Source of the DNA: Pseudomonas gingeri
GTDB lineage: Bacteria > Pseudomonadota > Gammaproteobacteria > Pseudomonadales > Pseudomonadaceae
Direction of reading: 5' to 3'
Assembly (NCBI RefSeq): GCF_013386165.1
Contig: NZ_JACAOS010000015.1
Coordinates: forward strand, 186,001 to 250,000
DNA: 64,000 bases
Under the pieces are notes generated by a model, which worked only from the letters and a program-made list of their open reading frames with translations, had not been told where the DNA came from and did no database searches. Below, in pieces: positions 48,842 to 57,502 of this stretch (its first letter is position 1; each line of letters opens with the position of its first letter). The position numbers and the translations under genes are program-made.

Positions 48842-51800
48842 ATGCCCAAGCACGCCAGCCGTATTCCGCCCCTGCCACGCATTCATGCACTCGACCCTCA
48901 GGTGTCGGAACAGAGCTGGGACAGCGCCTCGCAACTGCTTGCCGCCCTCAATGGCGCGCGCCTCGGCGCCTGGTGCTGGGATATCGAAAGTGGCCAGGTC
49001 AGTTGGTCGCGCGGCACCCAGGCGCTGTTCGGCTTCGATCCGCACCAACCCTTGTCCAAGGACATGGACTACCTCGACCTGCTGCCGATCGAGGACCGTG
49101 ACCGCACCCTGCGGGCCTTTCACGCGGTACTGCAAGGCGAGCCCGTCGAACAGGCCATGCATCACCGCATCCTCTGGCCCGACGGCAGCCTGCACTGGCT
49201 GGAAATCAATGGCAGCCTGTTGCCGGACAAGAACGGCAAGCCGCGAATGATCGGCGTCATCCGTGAAATCACCCACCAGCGCCAGCGCGAGCATGCCCTC
49301 AGCAGTTCGGAAAAGCGCTTTGCCACCCTGTTTCATCTATCCCCCAACATGGTCCTGCTGACCCGTGAGGAGGACGGCTTGATCAGCGAGGCCAACCAGT
49401 ACTTCGAAAGTCTGTTCGGCTGGCCGGCGCTCCAGGTGATCGGGCGGACCACCGTGGAGATCGGACTCTGGGTCAATCCCGAAGAACGCGAGCGTCTGGT
49501 CAAATCGATCAGCATCAAGGGCGAGTCGGTCAGCCAGGAAGTGCAGCTACGGGCCAGCAACGGCCAGATCCACGCCGGCATCCTCAGCGCCCAACGGGTC
49601 GAACTGGAAGGCCAGGCTTATCTGCTGAGCACTTTTCTCGACACCACCGAACGCAAAAATGCCGAGCTGGCCCTCAAGGACAGCCAGGACCGCCTCGACC
49701 TGGCCCTGGACTCGGCACAGCTGGGCACCTGGGACTGGCATATCCCCAGCGGCATGCTCTATGGCTCGGCACGCGCCGCGCAGTTGCACGGACTGGAACC
49801 GCAACCCTTCCATGAATCCTTCGAGGCGTTTTTCGACGGCGTGCCCGCCAGTGAGCGCGACAGCATGCGCAACGCCTACCGCAGCCTGCGCGAAGGCCCG
49901 GAAGGCAACTACCAGCTGACCTATCGGGTGCAGCTGGAAAACGGCCTATCGCGCTACCTGGAAAGCCGCGCCCGCCTCTACCGCGACGAACAGGGCAATC
50001 CGCTGCGCATGGCCGGCACCCTGCTGGATATCACCGAACAGGTCGAACGCGAACAGCGCCTGGTGGCCTCGGAGGAGAAATTTGCCAGCCTGTTCCAGGC
50101 CAGCCCCGATCCCATCTGCGTCACCCGTCACGACACCGGACAGTTCATCGAAATCAACCCGGCCTTCACCCAGGTGTTCGGCTGGAACCTCAACGAAGTG
50201 CGCAATCGCAGTGCCGAACAGATCGGCCTGTGGGACGACTCGGCCAAGCGCTTGCAACGCATCCAGCAGGTGATCCGTGACCAGGCCTTGAACAATGTCG
50301 CGGTGATCGTTCACCACAAGCGCGGCCACGCCCTGACCTGCGTGATCAGCAGCCGGCAGATCATGGTCGAGGGACAGCTCTGTATCGTCACCACCTTGCG
50401 TGACATCACCCAGCAGCAACGGGCCGAGGCGGCCCTCAAGGCCAGCGAGGAAAAATTCGCCAAGGCGTTCCACTCCAGCCCCGACGCCATCACCATCACC
50501 GAGCGTGACAGCGGGCGCTACCTGGAGGTCAACGACGGTTTCTGCCGGCTGACCGGCTACACCAGCAGCGAAGTCATCGGCCGTACCGTGTATGAAATCG
50601 GCGTCTGGGCCGATCACAAACAACGCACCGCGCTGCTGGCGGAGCTGAAGGAAAAAGGCCATGTCCCGCACCGCGACATGCTCGGGCGTAACAAACGCGG
50701 GGATGTGATCACCGTCGAGGTCTCGGTCGAGCCGATCATCCTCAATGAAACCCCCTGCCTGCTGCTGACGGCCCGGGACATCAGTCAGTTGAAGAACGCC
50801 CAGGCGCAGATCCGCCACCTGGCTTATCACGACCCGCTGACCAACCTGCCCAATCGCGCCTTGCTCATGGACCGCCTGAGCCAGCAGATCGCCCTGCTCA
50901 AGCGCCACAACCTGCGCGGCGCCCTGCTGTTCCTCGACCTGGACCACTTCAAGCACATCAACGACTCCCTCGGCCACCCGGTGGGCGACACCGTGCTCAA
51001 GGTGGTGACCGCCCGCCTGGAAGCCAGCGTGCGTGCCGAGGACACCGTCGCGCGCCTCGGTGGTGACGAATTCGTGGTGCTGCTCAGCGGCCTGGACGGT
51101 TCACGCAGCGAGGTCACGCACAAAGTCCGCGAGTTGGCGGACACCATTCGCGAACTGCTGGCCGAACCGATGTTCCTCGACGGCCAGCGCCTGCAAGTGA
51201 CCCCGAGTATCGGCGTGGCGCTGATTCCCGATCACGGCACGACTCCCGCCGACTTGCTCAAGCGCGCCGATATCGCGCTGTACCGGGCCAAGGATTCCGG
51301 GCGTAACATCACCCAGCTGTTCCACAGCACCATGCAGAAAGCCGCCAGCGAACGCCTGCGCATGGAAAACGACCTGCGCCAGGCGCTTTCCCGGGGCGAG
51401 TTCAGCGTGCACTTCCAGCCCCAGGTGGACGCCCGCGACAACAGCATCATCGGCGCCGAAGCCCTGGTACGCTGGCACCATCCGGAACTGGGCGCGCAAG
51501 CGCCGACCGAGTTCATCAAAGTCCTGGAAGACAGCGGGCTGATTCTGGAGGTCGGCACCTGGATCCTCGACCATGCCTGTGAGGCCTTCGGCATTCTGCT
51601 GGCGGACGGGCTGATCAGCCACGCATTCAGCCTGTGCGTGAACATCAGCCCGCGGCAGTTCCGCCAGACCGATTTCGTCGAACGCGTCGAGCGCACGCTG
51701 ACCCGCTACAACGTCCCCTCCTCGATGCTGAAACTGGAAATCACCGAGGGCATCGTGATCCAGAACCTGGAGGACACCATCAGCAAGATGCGCCGCCTGA

Positions 51801-52147
51801 ACAAGCTCGGCGTCAGTTTTGCCATGGATGATTTCGGTACCGGCTATTCGTCGCTGACCTACCTCAAGCGCCTGCCGGTGGACGCCTTGAAGATCGACCA
51901 GTCGTTCGTACGCGACGCGACCCACGACCCCAACGACGCGGAAATCATCCGTGCCATTGTCGCCATGGCCCGCAGCCTGGGGCTGACGGTGATAGCCGAG
52001 GGGGTGGAACTGCCGGAGCAACTGGTGTTTCTTGAGGGGTTGGGTTGCCATCTGTACCAGGGTTACCTGCACAGTCGGCCGTTGCCCCTGGATGAATTCA
52101 GGAAACTCCTGGAGTTGCCCATTCCCGAGCACAGCACCGACCTGTAG
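48842..52147 (+). CDS. Multi-PAS GGDEF-EAL cyclic-di-GMP protein
   Basis: An 1101-residue soluble signalling protein without membrane helices. About five PAS domains fill residues 30-650 (repeats beginning LGAWCWDIESG, FHLSPNMVLLT, LGTWDWHIPSG, FQASPDPICVT and FHSSPDAITIT). A diguanylate cyclase domain follows, with intact LGGDEF near residue 740, then a phosphodiesterase domain with intact EALVR near 873, EITEG, DDFGTGYSSL and EGVE. Both active sites look complete, so it may both make and degrade c-di-GMP. ATG 48842 has AAGGA upstream. A terminator follows. Confidence 0.93.
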   Translation: MPKHASRIPPLPRIHALDPQVSEQSWDSASQLLAALNGARLGAWCWDIESGQVSWSRGTQALFGFDPHQPLSKDMDYLDLLPIEDRDRTLRAFHAVLQGEPVEQAMHHRILWPDGSLHWLEINGSLLPDKNGKPRMIGVIREITHQRQREHALSSSEKRFATLFHLSPNMVLLTREEDGLISEANQYFESLFGWPALQVIGRTTVEIGLWVNPEERERLVKSISIKGESVSQEVQLRASNGQIHAGILSAQRVELEGQAYLLSTFLDTTERKNAELALKDSQDRLDLALDSAQLGTWDWHIPSGMLYGSARAAQLHGLEPQPFHESFEAFFDGVPASERDSMRNAYRSLREGPEGNYQLTYRVQLENGLSRYLESRARLYRDEQGNPLRMAGTLLDITEQVEREQRLVASEEKFASLFQASPDPICVTRHDTGQFIEINPAFTQVFGWNLNEVRNRSAEQIGLWDDSAKRLQRIQQVIRDQALNNVAVIVHHKRGHALTCVISSRQIMVEGQLCIVTTLRDITQQQRAEAALKASEEKFAKAFHSSPDAITITERDSGRYLEVNDGFCRLTGYTSSEVIGRTVYEIGVWADHKQRTALLAELKEKGHVPHRDMLGRNKRGDVITVEVSVEPIILNETPCLLLTARDISQLKNAQAQIRHLAYHDPLTNLPNRALLMDRLSQQIALLKRHNLRGALLFLDLDHFKHINDSLGHPVGDTVLKVVTARLEASVRAEDTVARLGGDEFVVLLSGLDGSRSEVTHKVRELADTIRELLAEPMFLDGQRLQVTPSIGVALIPDHGTTPADLLKRADIALYRAKDSGRNITQLFHSTMQKAASERLRMENDLRQALSRGEFSVHFQPQVDARDNSIIGAEALVRWHHPELGAQAPTEFIKVLEDSGLILEVGTWILDHACEAFGILLADGLISHAFSLCVNISPRQFRQTDFVERVERTLTRYNVPSSMLKLEITEGIVIQNLEDTISKMRRLNKLGVSFAMDDFGTGYSSLTYLKRLPVDALKIDQSFVRDATHDPNDAEIIRAIVAMARSLGLTVIAEGVELPEQLVFLEGLGCHLYQGYLHSRPLPLDEFRKLLELPIPEHSTDL

Positions 52148-52173
52148 GAGCCATTTTGCATATGGCATCAACA

Positions 52174-52203
52174 AAGAACCCCGCCGAAGCGGGGTTCTTT
52201 TTT
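52174..52203. terminator. Bidirectional terminator between the GGDEF-EAL gene and ibpA
   Basis: AAGAACCCCGC (52174-52184) pairs with GCGGGGTTCTT (52189-52199) with a CGAA tetraloop. A T run follows on the plus strand and a shorter TTTG on the minus strand. Confidence 0.92.
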
Positions 52204-52216
52204 AGCAAGCTGGCGC

Positions 52217-52666
52217 TTAGTGCTGCAGAACCGGTTTTTGCCCGGCGTTAATGGCAATGCGCTTTGGCTTCGCCTCTTCCGGCACGACCCGCAGCAGGTC
52301 GATGTTCAACAGACCGTTGCTCAGGCCGGCCGCCTTGACCTCGATATGGTCAGCCAGGCGGAAGGACAGCTTGAAGGCACGCTGGGCAATCCCCTGATGC
52401 AGGTAGCTGATGTTTTCGACCTTGGGTTCACGTTTGCCGCCACTGACGGTCAACACGCCTTTCTCGACTTGCAGCTCCAGGTCTTCTTCCTGGAAACCGG
52501 CCGCGGCCACGACGATGCGGTATTCGTCTTCGCCATGTTTTTCAACGTTGTAAGGGGGGTAGCTGCTGCCCGGCTCATTGCGCAATGCGGTTTCAAACAG
52601 ATCGTTGAAACGATCGAAACCGACGGAAGAACGGAACAGTGGAGCCAGGGAAAATGCGGTAGTCAT
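52217..52666 (-). CDS. ibpA: Small heat-shock protein IbpA (Hsp20)
   Basis: A 149-residue alpha-crystallin-type chaperone that holds unfolding proteins. The core is YNVEKHGEDEYRIVVAAAGF through the V-L-x-V-x-G strand (GVLTVSGGKR), and LNIDLLRVVPEEAKPKRI ends it. It is preceded by a sigma32 promoter and a leader whose structure can mask the Shine-Dalgarno, so it is controlled by heat at both transcription and translation. Confidence 0.95.
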   Translation of the reverse strand: MTTAFSLAPLFRSSVGFDRFNDLFETALRNEPGSSYPPYNVEKHGEDEYRIVVAAAGFQEEDLELQVEKGVLTVSGGKREPKVENISYLHQGIAQRAFKLSFRLADHIEVKAAGLSNGLLNIDLLRVVPEEAKPKRIAINAGQKPVLQH

Positions 52667-52724
52667 GTCAATCTCCTGAAATTCAGCGAGTGGTTTAGTC
52701 CGCGACCCGAATTCGGCATCGCGT
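52667..52724 (-). promoter_or_regulatory. ROSE-like RNA thermometer in the ibpA leader
   Basis: The roughly 58-nt leader ends in CUCGCUGAAUUUCAGGAG. The UCGCU element (52685-52689), matching the ROSE consensus UYGCU, pairs over a short hairpin with AGGAG (52673-52677), the ribosome site, leaving a G opposite a G as in known ROSE elements. Structure inferred by eye. Confidence 0.75.
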
Positions 52725-52730
52725 ACTCCC

Positions 52731-52759
52731 TAGATAGGAACTCGCCCAGGTATTTCAAG
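52731..52759 (-). promoter_or_regulatory. Sigma32 heat-shock promoter of ibpA
   Basis: CTTGAAA (52753-52759) and CCTATCTA (52731-52738) are separated by 14 bp, close to the sigma32 consensus CTTGAAA-N13-15-CCCCATnT. Confidence 0.8.
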
Positions 52760-52777
52760 AGATCGTCGTGAAATTTT

Positions 52778-53737
52778 TCAGGCCGCTTCCGGCAACGGCA
52801 CGTTCAACAGACGTCCGACCGCGTCGCAATCGGTCTCGCGGCGCATGATGCTGAACAACTCCACAGCCTGCGGATAATTACGCGTCAACATCGCCAGCCA
52901 CTGCTTCAACCGGCCCGGGGCCTGACGTGGCGTCAGCTGCGCCACTGCTTGCGCCCAGAAGTCGCGAAGCAGCGGTTGCAGCTCGGTCCAGGTCATCTCC
53001 ACGACCTCTTCGCCGGCCCGCGCCGCAGCGATCTGCCGGGCCAGATCCGGGCGCGACACCAGGCCGCGGCCGAGCATGATGTCCTCGGCGCCACTGACTT
53101 CGCGACAGCGCCGCCAGTCGTCCACCGACCAGATATCGCCATTGGCGAACACCGGCACCTTGACCACTTCCTGCACCCGCGCCACCCACTCCCAATGGGC
53201 CGGAGGCTTGTAGCCGTCGACCTTGGTGCGGGCGTGCACGACGATCTGCGAGGCGCCGCCTTCGGCCAGCGCCGTGCCGCAGACCAGCGCCCCATCCGGG
53301 CTGTCGAACCCCAGGCGCATCTTCGCCGTCACCGGGATATGCGCCGGCACCGCACGGCGAACCTGCTCGACAATGGCGTTGAGCAACTCCGGCTCCTTGA
53401 GCAGCACCGCCCCGCCCCGGGACTTGTTCACGGTCTTGGCCGGGCAGCCGAAATTCAGGTCGATGACCTGCGAGCCCAGCTCACAGGCCAGCGCCGCGTT
53501 TTCCGCCAGGCACACCGGGTCGGAGCCCAACAGTTGCACCCGCAGCGGCACGCCGGCAGCCGTGCGGGCGTCGGTCAGCAGTTCGGGGGCGAACTTGTGG
53601 TAGTAGGCAGGCGTCAACAGCGAGTCATTGATCCGGATAAATTCGGTGACACACCAGTCGATACCGCCGACGCGGGTCAGCACATCACGCAGGATGTTGT
53701 CGACCAACCCCTCCATGGGTGCCAGGGCAATTTGCAT
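52778..53737 (-). CDS. dusC: tRNA-dihydrouridine(16) synthase
   Basis: An FMN enzyme reducing U16 in tRNA. The 319 residues begin [10 protein letters not shown], matching DusC, which decides for ATG 53737 over ATG 53749. The catalytic Cys98 is in [11 protein letters not shown], and [13 protein letters not shown] and VFANGDIWS are the RNA- and FMN-binding segments. The pattern (PAKTVN, longer C terminus) fits DusC rather than DusA or DusB. Confidence 0.93.
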   Translation of the reverse strand: MQIALAPMEGLVDNILRDVLTRVGGIDWCVTEFIRINDSLLTPAYYHKFAPELLTDARTAAGVPLRVQLLGSDPVCLAENAALACELGSQVIDLNFGCPAKTVNKSRGGAVLLKEPELLNAIVEQVRRAVPAHIPVTAKMRLGFDSPDGALVCGTALAEGGASQIVVHARTKVDGYKPPAHWEWVARVQEVVKVPVFANGDIWSVDDWRRCREVSGAEDIMLGRGLVSRPDLARQIAAARAGEEVVEMTWTELQPLLRDFWAQAVAQLTPRQAPGRLKQWLAMLTRNYPQAVELFSIMRRETDCDAVGRLLNVPLPEAA

Positions 53738-53829
53738 GGGGACTCTCATAGGAAAAAGGGGTCATCAAAAAAAACGACCCTCAAAAAAGTGCCGCAGTTT
53801 ACGGGGTTCCGGCACAAACCGGTATGCCC

Positions 53830-54264
53830 TCAGACCGGCTGCACGGCCGGCCCGTAACCCTCGATAAACTCCGCCGGCATGCGCTTGGGCTTGCCGCTGG
53901 ACAGCTCGATGCAGACAAAGGTGGTTTGCGCCCGCAGCAGGGTCAGGTTGTCGCTTGGACGGACCAATTGGAAACGCCGGGTCATCTTCAGGCGCTCGTC
54001 CCAGTCGACGATCCAGGTCGCCAGTTGCAACTCGTCGCCTTCGTAGGCGGCGGCCAGGTAGTCGATCTCATGGCGGACCACCGCCATGGCCCGGTCCAGG
54101 CGCCGATACTCGGTGAGGTCCAGGCCCAGGCGCTGCGAGTGACGCCAGGCACAGCGCTCCAGCCAGCTGACATACACCGCGTTGTTGGCATGCCCGAGAC
54201 CGTCGATATCCTCGTCGGCCACCTGCAAATCGAGGACGAAGGGTGTCGCCAGATCCCAACTCAT
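53830..54264 (-). CDS. Hotdog-fold acyl-CoA thioesterase (4HBT family)
   Basis: A 144-residue thioesterase-like protein with the 4HBT active-site pattern DIDGLGHANNAVYVSWLERC (Asp21 as candidate catalytic residue) and RRFQLVR in the later strand. The closest groups are YbgC/FadM-type thioesterases; the acyl substrate is not known. ATG 54264 is plain. Confidence 0.88.
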   Translation of the reverse strand: MSWDLATPFVLDLQVADEDIDGLGHANNAVYVSWLERCAWRHSQRLGLDLTEYRRLDRAMAVVRHEIDYLAAAYEGDELQLATWIVDWDERLKMTRRFQLVRPSDNLTLLRAQTTFVCIELSSGKPKRMPAEFIEGYGPAVQPV

Positions 54265-54314
54265 GTACTGCTCCCGGTCAAATCAAAGACCGTAGCAGTG
54301 TAACGGAACAGTCC

Positions 54315-54854
54315 TCAGATGACCGCCGTTTTGGCCGCCCGCAAGAGTCGGTCGGACAATTCGCCAGGACCCAGCGCCCGGGCCACGGCTAGGCCGCCGA
54401 TCATCAGGGCGATATCGGCCAGGGCCTTGTCGGTGTCCTCGGGACTGGCCGCCAGTTGCGCGACCATCAGCTCCACATGCTCGTTCAGGGCTTCACGAAA
54501 GCACTCCGGCAGGTTGCACATTTCGCCGACGATCGAGGGGATAGGGCAGGCCTGCTGCACCGCGTCACGGTGTTTGCGTGACAGATAGAACGCCGCGAAC
54601 AAGGCGCGCCGCTCCTCTCCCGGCAACTGGCTGTCCACTTCGCTCATCTTCGCCCGACGCTGGGCGAGCAATTGCTTGAACGCCTCCAGCATCAGCGCGT
54701 CCTTGCTCTCGAAGTGTGCGTAGAAACCACCCACGGTCAACCCGGCGGCGCCCATCACTTCGCTGACACTCGGCTCGACCGGGCCGCGCTGGATCAAGGC
54801 GTTACTCGCCGCCTGCAGGATGCGTTCGCGGGTTTGAGCTTTCTTGTCGTTCAT
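54315..54854 (-). CDS. TetR-family repressor
   Basis: A 179-residue regulator. The helix-turn-helix lies in VSEVMGAAGLTVGGFYAHF with SKDALM after it, the TetR signature. The C-terminal ligand domain is generic. ATG 54854 follows GGAGG at five bases; a GTG two codons upstream is less likely. A perfect palindrome 24 bp upstream of the start is its probable operator. No divergent target gene exists apart from the tRNA block, so it may mainly regulate itself or distant genes. Confidence 0.9.
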   Translation of the reverse strand: MNDKKAQTRERILQAASNALIQRGPVEPSVSEVMGAAGLTVGGFYAHFESKDALMLEAFKQLLAQRRAKMSEVDSQLPGEERRALFAAFYLSRKHRDAVQQACPIPSIVGEMCNLPECFREALNEHVELMVAQLAASPEDTDKALADIALMIGGLAVARALGPGELSDRLLRAAKTAVI

Positions 54855-54877
54855 TGCCACCTCCAGACATCACGCAG

Positions 54878-54901
54878 AAAATATTATTCGCATAATATTT
54901 T
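54878..54901. promoter_or_regulatory. TetR-type operator palindrome
   Basis: AAAATATTAT and ATAATATTTT form a perfect 10-bp inverted repeat with a TCGC spacer, 24 bp before the TetR start codon. Confidence 0.65.
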
Positions 54902-54990
54902 TCCGCAAGGGTTTATTTTGACCGCTGGTCCGAGCCATGGGTATCAAAAAGTGGATTGCAGAGGAAAAAGGCCAAACGCCAGACAAACAA

Positions 54991-55019
54991 AAGGGCCATT
55001 CAATAATTGAATGACCCTT
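54991..55019 (-). terminator. Terminator of the Glu-Ala tRNA transcript
   Basis: AAGGGCCATTCAA (54991-55003) pairs with TTGAATGACCCTT (55007-55019) with one G-U pair. On the minus strand TTTTGTTTG follows. It lies 27 bp past the last tRNA-Glu. Confidence 0.8.
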
Positions 55020-55045
55020 ATAAAATCCCGCAGAGCGGGCAATCG

Positions 55046-55121
55046 TGGCGTCCCCTAGGGGACTCGAACCCCTGTTACCGCCGTGAAAGGGCGGTGTCCT
55101 AGGCCACTAGACGAAGGGGAC
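55046..55121 (-). tRNA. tRNA-Glu (TTC)
   Basis: A 76-nt tRNA with encoded CCA, acceptor stem GTCCCCT/AGGGGAC and anticodon TTC in the loop CTTTCAC. It is identical to the copy at 55331-55406. Confidence 0.97.
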
Positions 55122-55197
55122 ACAAACCCTTCTAACATGATCAACACTGAGTGTTGATCGCTTCAAGGCCGGTGTGGCCAGACCTTGAAGTGTAAAT

Positions 55198-55273
55198 TGG
55201 TGGAGCTAAGCGGGATCGAACCGCTGACCTCCTGCATGCCATGCAGGCGCTCTCCCAGCTGAGCTATAGCCCC
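55198..55273 (-). tRNA. tRNA-Ala (GGC)
   Basis: A 76-nt tRNA with encoded CCA, acceptor stem GGGGCTA/TAGCTCC (one G-U) and anticodon GGC in ATGGCAT. It is identical to the copy at 55494-55569. Confidence 0.97.
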
Positions 55274-55330
55274 GGATTTATCGCCTCGGAGGCGGAACGA
55301 TATCAACCTGCAACATCGTTTCTGTAAAAC

Positions 55331-55406
55331 TGGCGTCCCCTAGGGGACTCGAACCCCTGTTACCGCCGTGAAAGGGCGGTGTCCTAGGCCACTAGACGAA
55401 GGGGAC
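55331..55406 (-). tRNA. tRNA-Glu (TTC), second copy
   Basis: Same 76-nt sequence as at 55046-55121. With the adjacent tRNA-Ala it repeats the Ala-Glu unit. Confidence 0.97.
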
Positions 55407-55493
55407 ATAAACCCTTGTGTACCTGATCGGTGCTGGTTCCGATTCATAGTACAAACCCCAGAGCAGTGTAGCTTACCCTGAAGCTTCTAAAAT

Positions 55494-55569
55494 TGGTGGA
55501 GCTAAGCGGGATCGAACCGCTGACCTCCTGCATGCCATGCAGGCGCTCTCCCAGCTGAGCTATAGCCCC
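55494..55569 (-). tRNA. tRNA-Ala (GGC), second copy
   Basis: Same 76-nt sequence as at 55198-55273. First tRNA of the minus-strand block, 224 bp downstream of gltX. Confidence 0.97.
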
Positions 55570-55793
55570 ACATTCGACATTCACTTCTCACTCGCGTTGC
55601 CGCTGTGTTTCCGTGTTGTCTTGTGGACGGGGCGCATATTAAGTGCGACCCATTGCCCTGTCAAACTTTTTTTAAACATTTCTTAAAAGAATTTTCCGGG
55701 ATAACAATCACTTACCGCCCTCCCCCGGAAAAACGGGGGGTTGTCGGCCACGCCTCCAGCCAGGGAAACGGCTGGTGCATGGCCGACACTGAC

Positions 55794-57275
55794 TCAGGCA
55801 ATCGCGCCCAGCAGCTTTTCCCATTCCTTGTTTTCTTTCTTCGACACACCGCCCAGCAAGTCCAGCGCCTGGCGCAGACGGAAACGCGTGAGGTCCGGGC
55901 CGAGGATTTCCATGGCATCGAGCACCGACACCGAACTGGCCTGCCCGGTGATCGCGGCAAACATCAACGGCATGGCATCGCGCAGCTTCAACTCAAGGGA
56001 GTCGACTACCGCCTGGATGGTCGCGGTGATGCTGTCCTTTTCCCACTGGCGCAGGCTTTCCAGCTTCCAGAGGATCAACTGCATCAGCTTGCGCACGTCA
56101 TCGGCGGAAAGCTTCTTGTGCTCGAACAGCTTGGCATCCAGCGGCAAGCTGCCGGCGAAGAAGAAGTTCGCCAGCGGTGCGACCTGGCTGAAGGTCTCGA
56201 CCCGGCCCTGGACCAGCGGTGCAATCTTCATCAGGTACTCGGGATTCAGCGCCCAGTTCTGCACACGGCTGGCGAACTCTTCCACCGGCAGGTCGCGCAG
56301 CCACTGGCCGTTGAGCCAGGAGAGTTTCTCGATATCGAAGATCGGCCCGCCCAGGGAGACGCGGGACAGGTCGAAGTGTTCGACCATTTCATCCAGGGAG
56401 AACTTCTCGCGCTCGTCGGGCATCGACCAGCCCATGCGGCCCAGATAGTTGAGCATGGCTTCAGGCATGAAGCCCATGCGCTCGTAGAAGGTCACCGAGG
56501 TCGGGTTCTTGCGCTTGGACAGCTTGCTCTTGTCCGGGTTGCGCAGCAGCGGCATGTAGCACAGCTGCGGCTGTTCCCAACCGAAGTATTCGTAGAGCAG
56601 GATCAGCTTGGGTGCCGACGGCAACCACTCTTCGCCACGCAGCACGTGGGTGATGCCCATCAGGTGGTCATCGACCACGTTGGCCAGGAAGTAGGTCGGC
56701 AGGCCGTCGGTCTTCATCAGTACCTGCATGTCCATGCGGTCCCACGGGATCTCGACGTCGCCACGGAGCATGTCCGGCACCACGCAGACGCCTTCGCTCG
56801 GCACCTTCATGCGGATCACATGGGGTTCACCGGCGGCCAGGCGGCTGGCCACTTCTTCCTTCGACAGCAGCAGGGCACGACCGTCGTAGCGCGGGGTTTC
56901 GCCGCGGGCCGTCTGCTCGGCACGCATCTGGTCCAGCTCTTCGGCGGTGCAGAAGCACGGGAAGGCGTGGCCCATGTCGACCAGTTGCTGGGTGTACTGC
57001 TTGTAGATCTCGCTACGCTCGCTCTGCCGGTACGGACCGTGGGGGCCGCCGACATCCGGGCCTTCGGCCCAGGTGATACCCAGCCAGTTCAGGGCATCGA
57101 AAATCTGCTGTTCGGACTCGCGGGTCGAACGCAACTGATCGGTGTCTTCGATCCGCAGGATGAACTCACCGCCGTGCTGCTTGGCAAAGCAGTAGTTGAA
57201 CAAGGCGATGTAGGCGGTGCCGACGTGGGGATCGCCGGTGGGCGATGGCGCGATGCGCGTGCGAACGGTGGTCAT
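55794..57275 (-). CDS. gltX: Glutamyl-tRNA synthetase
   Basis: Charges tRNA-Glu. A 493-residue class I synthetase with the HIGH-equivalent [12 protein letters not shown] near the start and the KMSKS-equivalent [18 protein letters not shown] and the [11 protein letters not shown] block are typical. ATG 57275 gives the usual [14 protein letters not shown] beginning. The gene is directly upstream of the tRNA block containing two tRNA-Glu genes on the same strand. Two GC-rich hairpins without long T runs lie between, so read-through is possible. Confidence 0.97.
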   Translation of the reverse strand: MTTVRTRIAPSPTGDPHVGTAYIALFNYCFAKQHGGEFILRIEDTDQLRSTRESEQQIFDALNWLGITWAEGPDVGGPHGPYRQSERSEIYKQYTQQLVDMGHAFPCFCTAEELDQMRAEQTARGETPRYDGRALLLSKEEVASRLAAGEPHVIRMKVPSEGVCVVPDMLRGDVEIPWDRMDMQVLMKTDGLPTYFLANVVDDHLMGITHVLRGEEWLPSAPKLILLYEYFGWEQPQLCYMPLLRNPDKSKLSKRKNPTSVTFYERMGFMPEAMLNYLGRMGWSMPDEREKFSLDEMVEHFDLSRVSLGGPIFDIEKLSWLNGQWLRDLPVEEFASRVQNWALNPEYLMKIAPLVQGRVETFSQVAPLANFFFAGSLPLDAKLFEHKKLSADDVRKLMQLILWKLESLRQWEKDSITATIQAVVDSLELKLRDAMPLMFAAITGQASSVSVLDAMEILGPDLTRFRLRQALDLLGGVSKKENKEWEKLLGAIA

Positions 57276-57502
57276 GGGCGGTCTCGAAGTGGAGATAAAA
57301 CAAAGGGCGAATGGTAACAGGCGCAACCGTCCCGGCTCCAGCGCAGGGCATCGGGCCAGGGCATATAAGCCAAGCTTCGGTCTAAAAATGGCTCCAGGCC
57401 CCGAAAACCGGGCTTTCTCGGCGACTGGCATTTACCCATTAATCCTGCTGTGCCAGATTCGTCTACCGTAAAATTCACTTACACATTGATGTGTTACTGC
57501 CC

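Noticed and set aside
55720..55790. Two GC-rich hairpins downstream of gltX as terminators
   Set aside because: Stems are clear but neither is followed by a T run on the minus strand, so termination is not supported.
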